Of a stretch of 25,526 nucleotides of DNA, positions 6,268 to 14,325 are shown in pieces. The notes below the pieces were generated by a model that saw nothing but the letters and a program-made list of their open reading frames with translations, had not been told where the DNA came from and did not search any database. The stretch lies in the IMG/VR virus record IMGVR_UViG_3300020171_000469, positions 1-25,526 of that record; one strand, given 5' to 3'. The position numbers were made by a program, and so were the translations under genes. Numbering within the stretch: position 1 is the first letter of the stretch; each line of letters opens with the position of its first letter. The stretch is from a virus.

Positions 6268-8382
6268 ATGCCGGCAGATACGATATTGTTAAGAAATAGG
6301 CTTACGGGGCAGTTGTCTCAAATTCCCACTGAAAATGGAGTTGCTGATGCTTTCCTGGCTGGCGATTGGGAACTTGCAGAACCACCACCAACGTCAGCCC
6401 CTGCTGGTGGAGACATACCCCTATGGACAGGACAAACTGCTGGTGGAGGCACAGCACCCCCAGTGGCACAGACCGCAGCACCAGGTGGGCTCTATGGCCC
6501 AGGAGGTCTTGCAAACACACAGATAGTTTCAACGGGTTACTCGCCAGCAAATCAATTCGATGAAATGTTTAACCCCCGAGGGCAGGACTATATAGGGATG
6601 ACATACCAGCAATACCTTGCTCAGTATTTTCCTAGTTGGGGTCAATCGCCTCCTGGTGGTAGTACGACTGGTGGTGGAACGACTGGTGGTGGGACGACAG
6701 GAACTACCATGCCTGATGACGAAGCCAATGTTAGGCAATGGACATCAGTATATGGTCGCCAACGGGGGCAACCCGGGTATGAGCGCGCAGTAGCAATGGC
6801 ACTTGCAGTAATGCGGGGTCAAAGGCAACCACCTACGAATGAAGAAATTGCGGCATTGGCAGTTGAACCTACGATACCAACACCCACACCTACTCCTACA
6901 CCCACGCCAACGCCTACGCCTGGGCCTACACCCACACCTACTCCTACGCCTACTCCTCCACCGACGCCTACACCTACGCCAGGGCCTACGATACCGCCTA
7001 CGATACCACCTACTGGTGGTAGAACGACTGGCACAGCCGCCCAGTGGATAACCCGTTATGCTTCTGCAAGAACAGTTGCGGAGCTGAACGCGGTATTCAC
7101 TGAACTACGTAATTTGATGAACCAGAACCCAGCATACTTAGATGAAGCTGCCTATGCACAGGTAGATGCAGCTTATAGAACCCACTATACCCGTGTGAAT
7201 GTTGCTGCACCAACGACTGGTGGGGGTACTACAGGTGGTGGGACAGGTGGGGGCGCAGGCGGCGGCGCAGGTGGTGGAACAGTTATTGGGTCAGATATTA
7301 CCATTGGTGGCATTCACTACAGGATAGTAGAGATAAATGGTAGAAGATTTTTAGCACAAGTGATGGACGATGGGAATCTTCAACCATCTGACCAGTGGTT
7401 AAATCTAGGGGCTAGTCCTGAACCAACTGTCGGTAGTTTGTACAATAGCTATGCTGAGGCTCTAGCAGCCGCGGGCACAACGGGTTATACTCCAACGCAG
7501 TTGACATCTGGCGCTTGGGCTTTGGAACCACCACCTGCTTCAGCCACTATGCCCGCTGGATTATGGGGGACTTATGAAGAAGCGAATGCAGCCGCGCCCA
7601 CAGGTTATGTGCCACAGCAACTAGCCAATGGCTATTGGGGCTTAACAACAGCACCAGCAGGGCAAACGTCTTATCCTACTCCTACGGGGGCAGCTCCTAC
7701 AGACACTTATGGTAGGACAGCTACTTGGGATACTGATAATGCGGAATGGAGATACCCGCCTGATTGGGGAAGAGACCCTGCAACACAGGCAGGGGGATAT
7801 ATTTCACCTGCCGAGCAAGCTGCAATAAACGCTCAAACGGCAACTTTGGCTTGGCAACGAGAACAGGCGACTACTCAGGCAGGGCAATGGCAGCAAAACT
7901 TTACCTTACTGCAACAGCAAGCAACCGCAACACAGAACTTAGGTCAAGCTCAACTTGCAGTTGAGCAGGAACGACTGGCGGGGGAACAGCGACAAGCCGC
8001 CACGGCAACACAGCAGACACAGCAGAACTATCTAGCTCAACTTATGGCTCAACCTATGAGTTGGCTACAGTATTCAATGGCTGCAAAAGAAACTCCGGCA
8101 GTCCAACCCTGGATGAAACCTTTGATGCCGCAGGAGTATAAAGAACTTCAACCTGGGGCAGCAATGCCTGGTTGGAGTACAGAACAACCATTGGCTACAC
8201 AGTTGCCAACACTCACCACACCAGCAACACAATATCTTGCTCGTATGAACCCGACATCACGGCAACAATACCTCGGATACCAGCAAATGAAGACTGGAGC
8301 GACACCAGATGACACGGCTTTCTGGCTGAATAATCTAGCTCCACCCGGTAGTCCATACAGCAAACTTACTTATGCGAGGTAG
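6268..8382 (+). CDS. Large low-complexity Pro/Thr/Gly-rich virion-associated protein
   Basis: A 704-residue protein begun by ATG with GGAGGTG upstream. In order: an N-terminal part with GDWELAEPPPTSAPAG (about 31-46); Gly/Thr linkers near residues 130-150; a Thr-Pro dipeptide tract (about 201-250); a short structured part; another Gly-rich linker (about 315-342); two related modules of roughly 35 residues (about 390-425 and 431-465) that share the pattern Y..A.AA..GY.P.QL..G.W.L; then a Gln/Ala-rich long helix (about 515-600) and a C-terminal domain. The N-terminal stretch resembles the end of the modules, giving three related copies. Such composition suggests a flexible virion or ejected protein. 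Neighbours are portal-side genes and the 1132-residue protein. No family recognised; a structural role is inferred from context. Confidence 0.6.
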   Translation: MPADTILLRNRLTGQLSQIPTENGVADAFLAGDWELAEPPPTSAPAGGDIPLWTGQTAGGGTAPPVAQTAAPGGLYGPGGLANTQIVSTGYSPANQFDEMFNPRGQDYIGMTYQQYLAQYFPSWGQSPPGGSTTGGGTTGGGTTGTTMPDDEANVRQWTSVYGRQRGQPGYERAVAMALAVMRGQRQPPTNEEIAALAVEPTIPTPTPTPTPTPTPTPGPTPTPTPTPTPPPTPTPTPGPTIPPTIPPTGGRTTGTAAQWITRYASARTVAELNAVFTELRNLMNQNPAYLDEAAYAQVDAAYRTHYTRVNVAAPTTGGGTTGGGTGGGAGGGAGGGTVIGSDITIGGIHYRIVEINGRRFLAQVMDDGNLQPSDQWLNLGASPEPTVGSLYNSYAEALAAAGTTGYTPTQLTSGAWALEPPPASATMPAGLWGTYEEANAAAPTGYVPQQLANGYWGLTTAPAGQTSYPTPTGAAPTDTYGRTATWDTDNAEWRYPPDWGRDPATQAGGYISPAEQAAINAQTATLAWQREQATTQAGQWQQNFTLLQQQATATQNLGQAQLAVEQERLAGEQRQAATATQQTQQNYLAQLMAQPMSWLQYSMAAKETPAVQPWMKPLMPQEYKELQPGAAMPGWSTEQPLATQLPTLTTPATQYLARMNPTSRQQYLGYQQMKTGATPDDTAFWLNNLAPPGSPYSKLTYAR
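6871..7014 (+). repeat. Thr-Pro coding repeat tract
   Basis: A run of alternating ACN-CCN codons, broken a few times by Gly-Pro, Pro-Pro and Ile-Pro. Third positions vary (A, T, G, C), so the repeat is kept at protein level and is not a simple DNA microsatellite. It forms an extended polyproline-like linker in the 704-residue protein. Confidence 0.85.
7435..7665 (+). repeat. Two tandem approx. 35-residue protein modules
   Basis: Two in-frame segments encode similar modules, one beginning SLYNSYAEALAAAG and the next GLWGTYEEANAAAPTG. Both continue with GY.P.QL and a G.W.L ending followed by a Pro/Ala-rich spacer. A partial third copy occurs at the protein N-terminus (GDWELAEPPPTSAPAG, near 6360-6410). 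The divergence indicates old internal duplication. Confidence 0.6.
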
Positions 8383-8385
8383 TGA

Positions 8386-11300
8386 ATGCCTGACGACTTA
8401 GTGGACATCATCAGAAGGTTAAGTCCCGAATCGCTGAGACTATATAAGCAGCGATTACCTCAGACCCTCAGAGAAATGAGTCCACAGGACAGAACAAGTG
8501 TCCTCACTAAACTGAAATCCATACCTGGTTTTGAGGATATAACGGGCGTTCGACCGCCACAACCTATCCGCTCTTTGGGGCAGATGAATGAGGCAAGGAT
8601 GTGGCAGGGGCAGAAACCCTTCATGCCGCAACCACCGAGCGTGAACATTGCAGCAAACCCACCGCCTAGTGGGGTGAACATACCACAGTTTGTCAAGCAG
8701 ATACCTCGACCAGAGATGGCTTATCATCCAACAACGGCGGCGATCTGGAATCCTGAAGCGGCGGCTCGGGTTCAACCTAACCCTGAAATCTGGCAACCAG
8801 TAAGACCAGGTTATACGGCGGTGAACAAGTTAGGTGCTGGCATTGGGGAGAGTCCAGTAGGACAACTACCGATAAAGGCTTTAGCGGCGGCAATGGAAGC
8901 TGTGATGAAAGTACCTGGTCTGGCACAAACACTCGCAGACATTGAGAAGAAGTCCCCGGGGTTGATTGAGGCCGGCATGAATGTGCCCTTCATGGCACCG
9001 ACAGGGCTTGGGGCAGCCGTCCAGCAAGGTGCTATGTTAGCTAAACCTGCTTTGAGGCTTGCAGTCCCGAAGGTAGCGCAGCCGTTGAAGGAACTGGCGG
9101 CGAGCGAGGCGGGGTTTGCGAAGTTGCCTAAGAAAGTGCCGCCACAAGGAGCAGGCAAGGAAGTAACAGCGCAGGCCAAGCCTACAGTATCCGCAACTGC
9201 GCCTATGCCACAAGGGGAGACCCAGAAGTTTACCGAAGCTGAACTTTGGGCAGAAGGTGCAAGAAAGGCTAATGCTGCTAGGGCTGCTGCAAGGGCACGA
9301 GTTAAGCCTGTAGAGGCCGTAGCGCCTGCGGTAGAGGCAAAGGCGGCTGTTACTCCCCAGTCCGTGCAAGCGCCAGTGGCCGAACCCGTGACAGTGCCGA
9401 AGGTTGCTGGGGTTCCACCAACGCAGCCACCTACTGGTGCAATACCAGGCAAAGGATTTAACTTACCTGAAGACCCACAAGCAAAAATGCTGAAATTGAT
9501 TAGAGAATTCAAAGGGAAGCCTGCAAAAGTCGAGGAATTGAGACATATCGAACGGCAACGGCGGATAGCTCCTGCTGCCGCTATGATAGAAAAGAGAAGA
9601 GGTGAAGAAGCTCTCAATGCAGCATTAGGACAACTCAAAGGTGAAATGCCTAAAGGAATATTTTCTCCAATCGAAGGTCAGTTTAATCAGGTTGAAAAGG
9701 ACATCCTTTTCAACCAAATATGGGATAGCGCCTTAAGCCCTTACGACAAAATAGCAACGGGAAGAGCACTTAGGGAAAAGGTATTCAAAGGTATTCTACC
9801 AGCAAATAAAGAGTTGATTTTGCTAGAAAAAGTTTATGGCCCACGTTTAATCATCGAACTCTTGGCAAAACGTCCATTTCTTACAAAGGCAACAGAGGAA
9901 GTTGTGGGCGCTTTGAACCTACCCCGTGCCATACAGACATCCTATGACCTCGGTGGCACTTTGAGACAGTCTGTAGTATTAGCAGCGAGACATCCCCAAA
10001 AAGTGCCAGGATGGATAGGGACAACTACCCGGTCTATTTTTGATGGGAAATACGCAGACGACATTATGCGATCCATAGAGACTTCACCCAATATAGAAAA
10101 GATAACACAAGATATGGGGGTAGAATTTACATCCTGGCAAGGCGTTGCTACTAGATTGGCTCAAAGAGAAGAGGCGTTTATGAGCCGTTTTGTCAATATG
10201 ATTCCTGGAGTGAAACATTCAGCGAGAGGTTTCACAGTGGGGCTCAATAAGATTCGGTTCGATTCAGCCAACTACTTTATTACCCGATATGGAAACAAAC
10301 TAAGTGCCAACGATCTCAAAGCACTTGGGAGACAGATAAACATCTTTTCTGGTAGAGCGCCGATGCCTGCGATTGCGGAATTGGCACCGGCACTAAACAC
10401 TATCTTCTATTCCCTAAGATTGCAAATATCCCGTGTTTTGACTCCCACAACTGTCTTTTCCTCCTCAAGAATAGCTCAGAAGGAGGCAGCGAGGGCTTTG
10501 GTTCAATTTGTTGGTGGAGTATCTACTATTGTTGCCTTAGCTAAACTAGCAGGTGCAGAGGCGGAACTTGACCCAAGGTCTACGGACTTTGGCAAAATCA
10601 AAGTAGGCAATACGCGCATTGACCCTTGGGGTGGGTTCCAGCAATATGGGGTGTTTGTTACCAGACTTCTAACTGAGGAACGGAAAACTGCTGCTGGGAA
10701 TATCATTGCTGCGCCACGACCAGAAACTATAGAGCGGTTTTGGACTGGGAAGGAAGCGCCATTTGCAGGATTTGTTACAGATGTCATACGAGGACAGACA
10801 ATGTTAGGTGAGGAGATGACGGTCTCTACTAGGAACGCTTTACAGCAAGCCTATAATCGCATGGCCCCTATGTTCGCCTCTGATGTTATTGATGCTGCAC
10901 TTGCCGATGGTCTTATTGGGATACCATTGTCGGCACCAGGGGCTGTAGGGGTAGGTGTCCAGACTTACCCAGTTATAGACCCACTGAAAGTTCTAGGCAA
11001 GAAATACTTCCCTAACAAACCGCAGGGAGAGGAGTTTTCACCGGCAGAAGTAGCCAAGATAAAACAAACACCCGAATGGGAGAATTACGTTAAAGAAGGT
11101 AAACTGCCAGAGACACCATACTGGAAAGGAATAGTCTCTGGGGCAGGCATGGCAAAAGAACAGAAAGTCACAGAAGAAAGAAATCTGAAGGATTACAAAG
11201 ACCAGTTGGCAAGAGATGAGATGGTTACAACTGGCAAGATTTCAATGAAACAGTGGAGGGATGGAGTAAGAGAGGCCGAAATCCGCAGAGCAGAACGACG

Positions 11301-11784
11301 GTTGATAACAGAACGTGAATTGGATTATAAAGTCAGAAACCCCAAGACTCCTGAAGATAAAGCTTTATCTGATTATTATAACCTAGTGAAGCAGTTTGAG
11401 GGGCCAGTGTTCGACTTCGAGGGGTATTCGGAAGCGAGGGATAGTTATATGGCCTCATTATCACCCCAGTTAGCCGGTTATCTTGAGGAGAATCTTAACC
11501 CCCGGGCGACACCTTTAGTCCAAGAACTAAAGGATGCCCAAAAGGTTTTACGCCCCTACTGGCGGATAGGGGATGAAGAGTGGGCAAAACATCCAGGTCT
11601 GAAACAGGAAAACCAACGTCTTGTTATAAAGTCCCAGGGAGATAGTCGAAAGGAAAGGCAGTTGATATATGCCTCACCTTATGCGACAAAGATTCTACAA
11701 GCGCGCGACAAGATAGCGAGCAGGAAGAAGCAGATGCTTTATCTATATCCTAAAATCAAGGAAGCACTAAAGAAGTTTTATTAG
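8386..11784 (+). CDS. Large candidate internal virion / polyvalent protein
   Basis: A 1132-residue protein starting 4 bases after the previous stop. The first 350 residues are Ala/Pro-rich and largely disordered, with predicted amphipathic helices (about 155-200). Residues about 365-690 look helical and folded. A hydrophobic stretch (ALVQFVGGVSTIVALAKLAG, about 703-722) follows SPR-like segments (NTIFYSLRLQISRVLTP) and precedes DPWGGFQQYGVFVTRLL. This combination is, from memory, typical of large phage polyvalent/internal virion proteins thought to be ejected with DNA and to cross the host envelope. The C-terminal 250 residues are charged helices. No lytic transglycosylase motif was found. 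The role is inferred from size, composition and place between portal and scaffold genes. Confidence 0.6.
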   Translation: MPDDLVDIIRRLSPESLRLYKQRLPQTLREMSPQDRTSVLTKLKSIPGFEDITGVRPPQPIRSLGQMNEARMWQGQKPFMPQPPSVNIAANPPPSGVNIPQFVKQIPRPEMAYHPTTAAIWNPEAAARVQPNPEIWQPVRPGYTAVNKLGAGIGESPVGQLPIKALAAAMEAVMKVPGLAQTLADIEKKSPGLIEAGMNVPFMAPTGLGAAVQQGAMLAKPALRLAVPKVAQPLKELAASEAGFAKLPKKVPPQGAGKEVTAQAKPTVSATAPMPQGETQKFTEAELWAEGARKANAARAAARARVKPVEAVAPAVEAKAAVTPQSVQAPVAEPVTVPKVAGVPPTQPPTGAIPGKGFNLPEDPQAKMLKLIREFKGKPAKVEELRHIERQRRIAPAAAMIEKRRGEEALNAALGQLKGEMPKGIFSPIEGQFNQVEKDILFNQIWDSALSPYDKIATGRALREKVFKGILPANKELILLEKVYGPRLIIELLAKRPFLTKATEEVVGALNLPRAIQTSYDLGGTLRQSVVLAARHPQKVPGWIGTTTRSIFDGKYADDIMRSIETSPNIEKITQDMGVEFTSWQGVATRLAQREEAFMSRFVNMIPGVKHSARGFTVGLNKIRFDSANYFITRYGNKLSANDLKALGRQINIFSGRAPMPAIAELAPALNTIFYSLRLQISRVLTPTTVFSSSRIAQKEAARALVQFVGGVSTIVALAKLAGAEAELDPRSTDFGKIKVGNTRIDPWGGFQQYGVFVTRLLTEERKTAAGNIIAAPRPETIERFWTGKEAPFAGFVTDVIRGQTMLGEEMTVSTRNALQQAYNRMAPMFASDVIDAALADGLIGIPLSAPGAVGVGVQTYPVIDPLKVLGKKYFPNKPQGEEFSPAEVAKIKQTPEWENYVKEGKLPETPYWKGIVSGAGMAKEQKVTEERNLKDYKDQLARDEMVTTGKISMKQWRDGVREAEIRRAERRLITERELDYKVRNPKTPEDKALSDYYNLVKQFEGPVFDFEGYSEARDSYMASLSPQLAGYLEENLNPRATPLVQELKDAQKVLRPYWRIGDEEWAKHPGLKQENQRLVIKSQGDSRKERQLIYASPYATKILQARDKIASRKKQMLYLYPKIKEALKKFY

Positions 11785-11793
11785 GAGGGCAGT

Positions 11794-11931
11794 ATGCCAC
11801 TTACACCTAAAGGCAAAAAGATTTTGCAAAACATGAAAAAGGAATATGGGGCAAAGAAAGGCAAAGAGGTTTTTTTTGCCAGCCAAAATAAGGGTATAGT
11901 CAAAGGAACTCATAAAGGGAAGAAGAAGTAA
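11794..11931 (+). CDS. Small basic 45-residue phage protein
   Basis: ATG at 11794 has GGAGG seven bases upstream and opens 45 codons to TAA at 11929-11931. It begins MPLTPKGKKILQNMKKEYG, is highly Lys-rich, and ends KGTHKGKKK. Small proteins that begin like this (MPLT.KGKKI...MKK.YG) are, from memory, frequent in phage structural modules. They are not assigned a certain function; nucleic-acid binding is plausible from charge. Its stop is one base before the start of the first radical SAM gene, an arrangement that also invites comparison with peptide/maturase pairs. There is no cysteine and no obvious leader cleavage site. Confidence 0.75.
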   Translation: MPLTPKGKKILQNMKKEYGAKKGKEVFFASQNKGIVKGTHKGKKK

Positions 11932-11932
11932 G

Positions 11933-13003
11933 ATGGAATGGGCTAACGTATCAAAGTACAATTCTTTCAATTCTTACAAGGGTTTGACATACTATGACCA
12001 CTACCAGAAGATAGGAGCGTGGCTAAAGAATGAAGGGAGATTGCCAGCACCGATAGAGGCATCCCTTGACCCCATGAATGCTTGTAATGACATTTGTTAT
12101 TACTGTAATTCCCAGTGTTATCTTCGAGACCATCCTTCCAAGCTACAGCAATGGGACAGGCAGTTCATTGCGGATACGCTTGTGAGGTTAGCAGATTGGG
12201 GAGTCGGGGCTTTCTGCTGGGGTGGTGGTGGTGAATCTCTAATGAATCGAAATATCAGGGGCATGACCAAATTCGGCATAGATTTGGGTATGGAGTGCGC
12301 CATTATCACCAATGGGGCTTTGCTGGATGACGAGTTGATTGACGAACTACTACTCTGTCGCTGGATTGGGATTTCGCTTGATAGTTGTGTGCCACAAGTC
12401 TACGAGGTAGTGCGGGGAAGAGATGATTGTGTAAAAGTCCTGTCCAACATAGCCAAACTGGTGAAAAGGAAGGCAGAGTTAAAGAGCAAAACTGACATCT
12501 GCGCCAAAGTGCTGATATTGCCCGAAACGATTGATACCATAGCCGAAACCTGTCAAGTGGTCAAGCAACTGGGAGTGCAGGACTTCCATGTGCGGCCTGT
12601 AGACCTGGAACGCAACGACTTCAAGGTTGCACAACGATTGAATCTGGACATCCCCAAGATTCAAGGTATCTTTGAAGAATGTCATGCCATGGAGACACCT
12701 ACTTTTCATGTTTACACCGTCACCCACAAGTATAACAATGACTTCCACGTGGAACACAAGTTCAAGAAATGCCTTGCTAGTCCCCTAGTGATGCAGATTT
12801 GCACAGACAAAAAAACCTATCTTTGCGTTGACCATCGCCTAGACCCTCGATTTGAAGTCAAAGGATGGGGAAGTGCTCAACACCGGGAGTTAGTGTTAGG
12901 AGTGAACCCAGACAAAGAGTGCGGGAAATGTACCTGGAGTGAGTATAACCGACAGATGGAAGAATGCGTGACGGAAGATAGGCTTTGTCGGAACTTCCCG
13001 TGA
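11933..13003 (+). CDS. Radical SAM protein with SPASM-like C-terminal cysteine cluster
   Basis: A 356-residue protein. The radical SAM cluster motif CxxxCxxC is Cys51, Cys55, Cys58 (CNDICYYC), and the SAM-binding glycine motif is GGGGES (97-102). The C-terminal third holds seven more cysteines (280, 290, 298, 330, 333, 345, 352), including CGKC. This fits a SPASM or twitch domain holding auxiliary iron-sulfur clusters. SPASM enzymes often modify peptides, proteins or sugars through a 5'-deoxyadenosyl radical. No RiPP-recognition domain is evident in the 50 residues before the first Cys. The ATG is one base after the 45-residue peptide gene, and the 3' end overlaps the next radical SAM gene. 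The substrate is unknown. An active enzyme is likely since all cluster ligands are present. Confidence 0.88.
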   Translation: MEWANVSKYNSFNSYKGLTYYDHYQKIGAWLKNEGRLPAPIEASLDPMNACNDICYYCNSQCYLRDHPSKLQQWDRQFIADTLVRLADWGVGAFCWGGGGESLMNRNIRGMTKFGIDLGMECAIITNGALLDDELIDELLLCRWIGISLDSCVPQVYEVVRGRDDCVKVLSNIAKLVKRKAELKSKTDICAKVLILPETIDTIAETCQVVKQLGVQDFHVRPVDLERNDFKVAQRLNLDIPKIQGIFEECHAMETPTFHVYTVTHKYNNDFHVEHKFKKCLASPLVMQICTDKKTYLCVDHRLDPRFEVKGWGSAQHRELVLGVNPDKECGKCTWSEYNRQMEECVTEDRLCRNFP

Positions 13004-14187
13004 CCCTAATAGTCAACCCCAACAACCGACTTAGGACTAACCTTGCAGCCATAGAACCGCCGTTGTGGTCTGGTCTTACCAGTTCCTACCTACATGCTGA
13101 CATCCTGGATGCCGAAGCCCTGGACTTGACCTTAGACGAAACAGAGCAAAGGATAAGGGAGTTACATCCTGAGTCCGTGATTATCGTGGTCATGGGTAAC
13201 AATCCTTCGGTATCCTCTACCCCCAAGATGCCTGTTGCTGAGGCACTGGCAGAACGTATCGAGGACTTGGACGTGTCCCTGACAGGGATTCACCCGATAG
13301 CAGTAGGCAGTAGGTTCAAGGTTATCAAAACTCCTTTTCACGGTTGTCCTGATATGCCTTTTGACCTGTTGCCGATGGACAGATATAGAGCACACAACTG
13401 GCACTGTTTCGATGGTTCGCCAAGAATGCCTTATGCCTCGGTCTACACCAGTCTGGGATGTCCCTTTGATTGTTACTACTGTCCAATTCATACTCTATAT
13501 AATGGAAGGCGTGTTCGATTCCGACCTGTTGACAATATCTTGAGAGAAATTGATACTCTAGTCACGAAATATAAGGTCAGGAATATCAAGTTCTGGGACG
13601 AACTATTCAGTCTGAAAGAGGACAGGGTAACCGCTATATGTAGTGGTTTGAAGGGATATAAACTCAACATATGGGCATATGCGCGTCTGGACACAATCAC
13701 TGAAAAGATGCTCAAGGCTATGAAAGATGGTGGGATAACCTGGTTAGGCTGTGGGTTTGAAAACATGGACGATGGGAAGGTCACCGCGGGGATAGAGGGT
13801 GTCATAAAGGGGATACGGGATGCGGGCATAAACATAGCCGCCAATTTCATGTTTGGCTTGCCAGAGGATACCCCAAAGAGTGTGAGGGCTACACTGGACT
13901 TTGCCAAGAAACACCTGTTTGAGTATGTGAACTTCTATGTAGCAAGACCTTATCCAGGGTCTCAGTGGTATGCCGACCTGAAGTTAAAGGATGTAGAATG
14001 GGAAGATTTTAACCAGTATGGTAAGAACCGTTTACCCTTCCGTGACATGGCTTTCAAGGAATACTTTACTAATCCAGACTACTTGAGTATGATGGAGTTA
14101 AAATTCGGGGAACAGGGAGTTAATCAGATACACACCATGCTTTCATGGGATGGGCATAATGACAAAGGCGCTAAAAGTGTGATATAA
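12985..14187 (+). CDS. Radical SAM protein of the B12-binding type
   Basis: A protein of 400 residues if begun at TTG 12985 (GGAAG seven bases upstream), or 395 from GTG 13000, which overlaps the previous stop as GTGA; either is credible. The N-terminal 130 residues look like a reduced cobalamin-binding Rossmann domain (NPNNRLRTNLAAIEPPLW, then a hydrophobic IIVVMGNN strand), but no DxHxxG cobalamin-ligand motif is visible. The radical SAM core has Cys159, Cys163 and Cys166 (GCPFDCYYC), a typical IKFWDELFSL strand, GCGFENMDD and MFGLPEDTP. This is the layout of the BchE/methyltransferase-like class. Such enzymes methylate or rearrange unreactive carbons. Pairing with the SPASM-like enzyme suggests a two-step modification. 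The stop codon lies inside the promoter -10 described below. Confidence 0.85.
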   Translation: MSELPVTLIVNPNNRLRTNLAAIEPPLWSGLTSSYLHADILDAEALDLTLDETEQRIRELHPESVIIVVMGNNPSVSSTPKMPVAEALAERIEDLDVSLTGIHPIAVGSRFKVIKTPFHGCPDMPFDLLPMDRYRAHNWHCFDGSPRMPYASVYTSLGCPFDCYYCPIHTLYNGRRVRFRPVDNILREIDTLVTKYKVRNIKFWDELFSLKEDRVTAICSGLKGYKLNIWAYARLDTITEKMLKAMKDGGITWLGCGFENMDDGKVTAGIEGVIKGIRDAGINIAANFMFGLPEDTPKSVRATLDFAKKHLFEYVNFYVARPYPGSQWYADLKLKDVEWEDFNQYGKNRLPFRDMAFKEYFTNPDYLSMMELKFGEQGVNQIHTMLSWDGHNDKGAKSVI

Positions 14188-14188
14188 T
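14159..14188 (+). promoter_or_regulatory. Sigma70-like promoter upstream of scaffold/capsid genes
   Basis: ATGACA (14159-14164, five of six to TTGACA), an 18-base spacer, and TATAAT (14183-14188) preceded by TG at 14180-14181, i.e. an extended -10. A second TATAAT follows at once, as tandem TATAATG TATAATG (14183-14196). The site overlaps the end of the radical SAM gene. It is the best promoter-like match in the window and would drive the scaffold-capsid genes if the following terminator is read through. Confidence 0.65.
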
Positions 14189-14233
14189 GTATAATGTTGT
14201 AGTTTAACAAAAGAATATAAATAGTGCTCAATG

Positions 14234-14275
14234 AAGCCAGGAATGTGCGCTCGAAGCCGTTACCTGGCTTTTTTG
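14234..14275 (+). terminator. Intrinsic terminator in the scaffold leader
   Basis: AAGCCAGG (14234-14241) pairs perfectly with CCTGGCTT (14263-14270) around a 21-base loop, and six T residues follow (14269-14274). It ends about 50 bases upstream of the scaffold start and about 85 bases downstream of the promoter -10. It may end transcripts of the radical SAM genes, or act as an attenuator or the 3' end of a short RNA. Confidence 0.75.
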
Positions 14276-14325
14276 TTATCTGGAGTTATTTCAGAAAGGA
14301 ATGACTTCAACAGAAGGAGGTTTCA

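Noticed and set aside
6871-7014. Possible CRISPR array or DNA microsatellite
   Set aside because: The repeat unit is a two-codon Thr-Pro pair with varied third bases and no spacers; it is a protein repeat.
8811-9638. Long minus-strand ORF of 275 residues opposite the 1132-residue gene
   Set aside because: It is Ala/Ser/Gly-rich in a way expected from the antisense of Ala/Pro-rich coding DNA, lies wholly inside a well-supported gene, and has no motif or own context.
14188-14325. Possible tRNA or riboswitch in the largest gap of the structural block
   Set aside because: No cloverleaf, no T-loop sequence, and no known aptamer core was seen; promoter plus terminator explains the visible structure.
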